Shown here: piece by piece, positions 60,564 through 64,000 of the stretch
Layout of the letters: each line of letters begins with the position of its first letter
Numbering within the stretch: position 1 is the stretch's first letter
From: Sphingobacteriales bacterium
GTDB taxonomy: Bacteria; Bacteroidota; Bacteroidia; Chitinophagales; Chitinophagaceae
Direction of reading: 5' to 3'
Length of the DNA: 64,000 nt
NCBI GenBank assembly: GCA_012270485.1
Contig: JAAXIF010000065.1
Span: forward strand, 274,673-338,672
Made by a program: the position numbers and the translations under genes
The notes under the pieces: model-generated
What the model was told of the DNA's origin: nothing
The model's input: only the letters and a program-made list of their open reading frames with translations
Database searches by the model: none

Positions 60564-62735
60564 ATGCGATTACTGCTTTGTCTATTACTTGTTTCTTCTT
60601 TTTCATTTGCACAAAATTTTACCCCCGCTGAAATACAGCGATGGGAGAAACAAGCGAAAAATGTAACCATCATTAAAGATACCTGGGGTATTCCACATAT
60701 CTATGGTAAAACAGATGCGGATGCAGTTTTTGGTTTATTGTATGCACAATGCGAAGAGAACTTTGCGCGTGTTGAAAGAAATTATTTAGAAGTCTTGGGC
60801 AGACAAGCAGAAGCTGATGGTGAACGAATGCTATATGCGGATCTGCAAATGCGTTTGATCGTAGATAGCGCAGAAGCCATTAAAGATTATAACAATAGTC
60901 CGGACTGGTTTAAAAAACTACTCAATGCTTTTGCAGATGGTATCAATTACTATTTGTATAAACATCCCCAAACCAAACCTAAAGTACTCACCCGTTTTGA
61001 ACCCTGGTTTCACCTGATGTTTACTGACGGTAGTGTTTCCGCTACTAGAACGGGTGGTATTGCTTTAGAAGAGGTACGCAATTTTTACAGTGGTAATAAA
61101 AATGCAACAGTTTATCAACCGGTAGTCAATCAAGATGTTGAGACACGTGGCTCCAATGGTTTTGCCATTGCACCCAAACTCACCAGTAATGGCAATGCCA
61201 TTTTATATATCAACCCACATGTACCTTTTTATTTCCGTCCGGAAATGCAGATGGTGAGTGAAGAGGGATTGAATGCCTATGGTGCAGTTACCTGGGGACA
61301 AATGTTTGTGTACCAAGGTTTCAATGAGCATTGTGGTTGGATGCATACCACAGGTTATGCTGATGTGGCTGATCTGTATGAAGAAAAAGTAAGAAATAGT
61401 AATGGTACTTGGGTATATGAATATGAAAAGGAATCAAAAAAAGTAAACACAAAAAATATTACCGTCAGCTATTTAAAAGATGGCAAACAAATAGCTGTTC
61501 CCTTCACCGGTTATTTTACCCATCATGGACCGGTAATGGGTAACCGCAATGGTAAATGGTTGGCCTTAAAAGAATTCAATCGTTCATTGAGTGCATTGAT
61601 ACAGTCTTGGGTAAGTACCAAAGCCAATAATCTAGATGAGTTCAAAGAAGCCATGCGTTTATTATCCAACACAACCAATAACACTGTCTATGCCGATGAT
61701 AAAGGAAACATCGCCTACTGGCATGGAGATTTTGTTCCCAAAAGAGATCCTTCTTTTGATTTCACAAGACCGGTTGATGGAAGTACCAAAGCAACAGAAT
61801 GGCAAGGCGCACACCCCTTAGAAGAAATTGTACAAGTACACAATCCATCTGTAGGTTGGATACAAAACTGCAACGCTACTCCATTCACCGCATCCGGAAA
61901 AGATAGTCCGGATAAAAATAAATATCCATCTTACATGGCACCCGATGGAGAAAATGCAAGAGGTATCAATGCGGTACGATTATTATCTACGGCCAATAAC
62001 CTCACATTAGATAAAGTCATTGAATTGGGTTATAACCATTATCTCGCTGCTTTTGATTTTTTAATTCCGGCTTTACTCAAAGACTATGATGGTTATTCAG
62101 ATGCCAATATGAAAGCAACACTGAAAGAAGCTATTGAACTTCTTCGCAATTGGGATAAAACTTCATCTGTATCTTCTGTGGCCACGACTATTGCTATTGA
62201 TTGGGCCAATCAACTCGGACAATTTGTGCCAAGTGCCGAAACCATGGAAGAGGGTACCAATGCCATTAAACGATATGAAGACATGGCAAAGCTTTCTGCG
62301 AGCCAGAAACTCGAGTCTCTGAAAAAAGTGTTGGGTGATCTTACCAAAACTTATGGCGATTGGCGTCAGCCTTGGGGTGCCATCAATCGCTACCAGCGTG
62401 TGGCAGAAGGCGAAAGATTTGATGATAATAAACCCAGTATCGCTGTTCCATTGGCATCATCCCGTTGGGGTTCTTTACCTGCCTTTGAGAGTAGATCAGG
62501 TAATGGATACAATAAACGTTATGGCGTATCCGGTAATAGTTTTATTGCAGCGGTTGAATTTGGAAAAAAATTAAAAGCTAAAACCATTCTCACCGGTGGA
62601 CAATCAAACGACCCTAAGTCTCCCAATTTTACAGATCAAGCCGAAGGATTTATCAATGGAAAATTCAAGGATATATTCTTTTATAAAGAAGATGTGATGA
62701 AAAATAAAGTAAAGACCTATCAACCGGGGGAGTAG
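60564..62735 (+). CDS. Penicillin acylase family amidase (Ntn hydrolase)
   Basis: A 723-residue exported amidohydrolase: signal peptide 1-16 (ending FSFAQ), a small alpha part, then the likely autoproteolysis site before Ser 197 in ETRGSNGFAIAP, the new N-terminal nucleophile of the beta chain. Later IQSWVSTKANNLDEF and NTTNNTVYADDKGNIAYWHGD fit the family. Such enzymes cleave amide bonds of beta-lactams, acyl-homoserine lactones or other N-acyl compounds. Substrate cannot be told; a quorum-quenching or peptide-salvage role is possible. Confidence 0.9.
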   Translation: MRLLLCLLLVSSFSFAQNFTPAEIQRWEKQAKNVTIIKDTWGIPHIYGKTDADAVFGLLYAQCEENFARVERNYLEVLGRQAEADGERMLYADLQMRLIVDSAEAIKDYNNSPDWFKKLLNAFADGINYYLYKHPQTKPKVLTRFEPWFHLMFTDGSVSATRTGGIALEEVRNFYSGNKNATVYQPVVNQDVETRGSNGFAIAPKLTSNGNAILYINPHVPFYFRPEMQMVSEEGLNAYGAVTWGQMFVYQGFNEHCGWMHTTGYADVADLYEEKVRNSNGTWVYEYEKESKKVNTKNITVSYLKDGKQIAVPFTGYFTHHGPVMGNRNGKWLALKEFNRSLSALIQSWVSTKANNLDEFKEAMRLLSNTTNNTVYADDKGNIAYWHGDFVPKRDPSFDFTRPVDGSTKATEWQGAHPLEEIVQVHNPSVGWIQNCNATPFTASGKDSPDKNKYPSYMAPDGENARGINAVRLLSTANNLTLDKVIELGYNHYLAAFDFLIPALLKDYDGYSDANMKATLKEAIELLRNWDKTSSVSSVATTIAIDWANQLGQFVPSAETMEEGTNAIKRYEDMAKLSASQKLESLKKVLGDLTKTYGDWRQPWGAINRYQRVAEGERFDDNKPSIAVPLASSRWGSLPAFESRSGNGYNKRYGVSGNSFIAAVEFGKKLKAKTILTGGQSNDPKSPNFTDQAEGFINGKFKDIFFYKEDVMKNKVKTYQPGE

Positions 62736-62802
62736 TGGGAAGAAACAAGTAATAGGGTGCAAGTAACAAGTAAGAATTCAAGATGCAAGAAACAATAGAT
62801 TT

Positions 62803-62836
62803 AAGTTTTGGAAAGTTTCGAAACTTTCCAAAACTT
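62803..62836. terminator. 34-bp perfect palindrome after penicillin acylase gene
   Basis: AAGTTTTGGAAAGTTTC joined directly to its reverse complement, with no loop bases. Located between the penicillin acylase stop and the convergent lipoprotein gene, it can terminate both transcripts, or be a protein-binding site. Confidence 0.6.
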
Positions 62837-62843
62837 ATGGAAG

Positions 62844-63203
62844 TTATTGTTCATGATCAAAAACAGCCTTATAATACGTTGTATCCTTTTCTGAAAAATT
62901 GATACGCCTGTTGTCTTTTCCTTTTAATTCAAACTCATCATTCACCGTAAATTTTACTTCTGTGAATTTGTAGCCGGTAACAAAAGTGGCAGTCACTGTA
63001 TAGGTCGTATCTTTTTTGATAGCAGTCATTGCAGTACTATTATCCCAACTCAATGGTTTGTCATCACCTCTAATACCTACGGTTTCAATATTCTTCACCT
63101 GACTCACATCCAGTTCAAACACTACTGTCTTTTGATACGTTTTTTGAACACATCCTGTAATCAACAATGCGAATAAGCATATGTATATCAAATTATTTCG
63201 CAT
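62844..63203 (-). CDS. Small lipoprotein with beta-sandwich-like domain
   Basis: A 119-residue lipoprotein from ATG 63203; lipobox LITGC gives Cys 18. The mature part (about 30-117) is beta-rich, with VGIRGDDKPLSWDNSTAM and TVNDEFELKG. It resembles the fold of small starch-binding (CBM20-like) modules, but I cannot confirm that. It overlaps the DoxX gene by 11 nt. Function unknown. Confidence 0.6.
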   Translation of the reverse strand: MRNNLIYICLFALLITGCVQKTYQKTVVFELDVSQVKNIETVGIRGDDKPLSWDNSTAMTAIKKDTTYTVTATFVTGYKFTEVKFTVNDEFELKGKDNRRINFSEKDTTYYKAVFDHEQ

Positions 63204-63681
63204 GGGTAAACTGTTTTTTAGTGATGAGATAATCCAACCCAAATCTCCCGGATCCTATAATCAGGGTATAGATGGCTACCCATAGAAAACCCATACCGCC
63301 TAACATACCCCATAAGCCATTATTGATCTGTTGTATGAAAACGGCAACCATCATGGTACATACTACTAAAAATGAAAATAATCTTGTTTGCAAACCCAAT
63401 ACCAGAAAAACACCTCCCACCGCTTCACTGAAAGCACCCATCCAGGCAAAAAATCCAGGGAACATAGCAAAAATGCCACCATAGGCTTTTACATCTTCCG
63501 GAAACCAGAATACAACTTCAAATAGTCCGAGGTTTTTATCTGCGGGAGACCAAGGCACTCCAAATTTGGAAGCCCCAAAATCAACAGCCAACAAGTAGCC
63601 GCATACAATACGTGGAATAGCCATGAGCAGGTCCTGCCACCAATAGGGCATTACCAAGGGTTGAGTGATTTTCTTAAGCAT
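63193..63681 (-). CDS. DoxX-family membrane protein
   Basis: A 162-residue inner-membrane protein with four hydrophobic segments, including RIVCGYLLAVDFGASKFG (about 24-41), GAFSEAVGGVFLVLGLQTRLF (about 82-102) and GFLWVAIYTLIIGSGRFGLDYL (about 132-153), the DoxX/SURF4-like layout. Family members are linked with quinone or thiosulfate oxidation in archaea and with redox stress in bacteria; here no such link is shown. The next gene overlaps its 3' end. Confidence 0.82.
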   Translation of the reverse strand: MLKKITQPLVMPYWWQDLLMAIPRIVCGYLLAVDFGASKFGVPWSPADKNLGLFEVVFWFPEDVKAYGGIFAMFPGFFAWMGAFSEAVGGVFLVLGLQTRLFSFLVVCTMMVAVFIQQINNGLWGMLGGMGFLWVAIYTLIIGSGRFGLDYLITKKQFTHAK

Positions 63682-64000
63682 GTGTTGTTATTAAGCAGGG
63701 AATAATAAGGTAGTCTTTATCAAGGACAAAACCCACCTTTAAAATCCGTTTACAATAGAATGCACGAAAGGTTCAATAAGTTCTAATAATTTATTTGTAC
63801 GGCAAACTGTCCTTTAAAAGATAGCTCCGGACCAAAGCCTGTCGCTATTCGAATTGGGATCTTGATTCTTGTGCCTTTCTTGAAGCTTGTCGTTTGTACC
63901 TTGTAGCTTATCATATTATTTTAGCCACAGATTCACAGATTATGAAAACGCCGGACTAAAGTCCGGCGCTATCTAAAATTGATTTCTTGTTTCTTACTTG
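63682..64000. other. Right-edge intergenic region with repeats
   Basis: No gene is supported. It contains CGCCGGAC-TAAA-GTCCGGCG (63949-63968), an 8-bp hairpin, the TTAGCCACAGATTCA word around 63921-63935 (also at 1657-1670), and CTTGAAGCTTGTCG / CTTGTAGCTTATC near 63880-63912. A gene beginning beyond the window may start here. Confidence 0.45.

Noticed and set aside
1..64000. CRISPR array, prophage, tRNA or rRNA
   Set aside because: No regularly spaced repeats, phage genes, cloverleaf-like or rRNA-like sequences were seen on reading both strands.

Overview
The window looks like a chromosomal segment of a Bacteroidota bacterium, most likely a Chitinophagaceae relative. The evidence is AT-rich coding DNA, many promoters of the Bacteroidota type (TTG, 17-21 nt, TAnnTTTG), a TonB receptor with a carboxypeptidase-regulatory-like N-terminus, paired DUF3667 proteins, a DUF4369/TlpA-type thioredoxin protein, and DUF6132, DUF2892 and DUF4468 proteins. 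I saw no phage, transposase, CRISPR array, tRNA or rRNA. The genus is not claimed.

Layout. 0-31.6 kb is mostly housekeeping and accessory: a TlpA-like protein, metF, lptB, a GH3-family protein, fabG, a SulP transporter with a beta-carbonic anhydrase, a three-gene ABC/HlyD/TolC exporter whose ATPase motifs are degenerate, an AlkA-like glycosylase with an enoyl-CoA hydratase and PaaZ, a GAF histidine kinase, an HD hydrolase, a peptidyl-prolyl isomerase, an AlgX/AlgI-like polysaccharide O-acetylation pair preceded by a candidate structured RNA, a PAS/LuxR regulator, a membrane-anchored P-loop NTPase, a pullulanase and a GHL10 lipoprotein.

31.7-42.4 kb (+ strand) is a sulfur-oxidation/persulfide region. 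It holds a Crp-family regulator, a TauE exporter, a CstB-like persulfide dioxygenase-sulfurtransferase, two rhodaneses, DUF2892 and DUF6132 membrane proteins, a thioredoxin, an HMA protein, a porin, a TsdA-like dihaem thiosulfate dehydrogenase, two YeeE/YedE half-transporters and an MFS protein. Five CGTGA-N6-TCACG-type palindromes lie in front of its transcription units. Each is followed about 29 nt downstream by a -7-like element, which is class II activator geometry. The recognition helix of the Crp protein carries the residues that read GTGA in CRP, so the region appears to be one autoregulated regulon.

42.7-56.5 kb (- strand, converging on the first block) is assimilatory sulfate reduction: cysH, cysD, cysN, cysE, cysK, a siroheme methyltransferase, cysJ, cysI, a TonB receptor and an unusual Met8/CysG-TauE fusion. 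A SAM-I riboswitch with a visible terminator/antiterminator controls it. Oxidative and reductive sulfur metabolism therefore meet tail to tail, sharing sulfite, TauE-type transport and siroheme.

56.6-64 kb holds a nucleoid-associated protein, a Tat-exported TIM-barrel protein, an ArnT/PMT-type glycosyltransferase bracketed by two copies of a ~70-bp repeat, a penicillin-acylase-family protein, a small lipoprotein and a DoxX protein. Gene starts were moved downstream of the longest ORF where a signal peptide, promoter or ATGA overlap favoured it.
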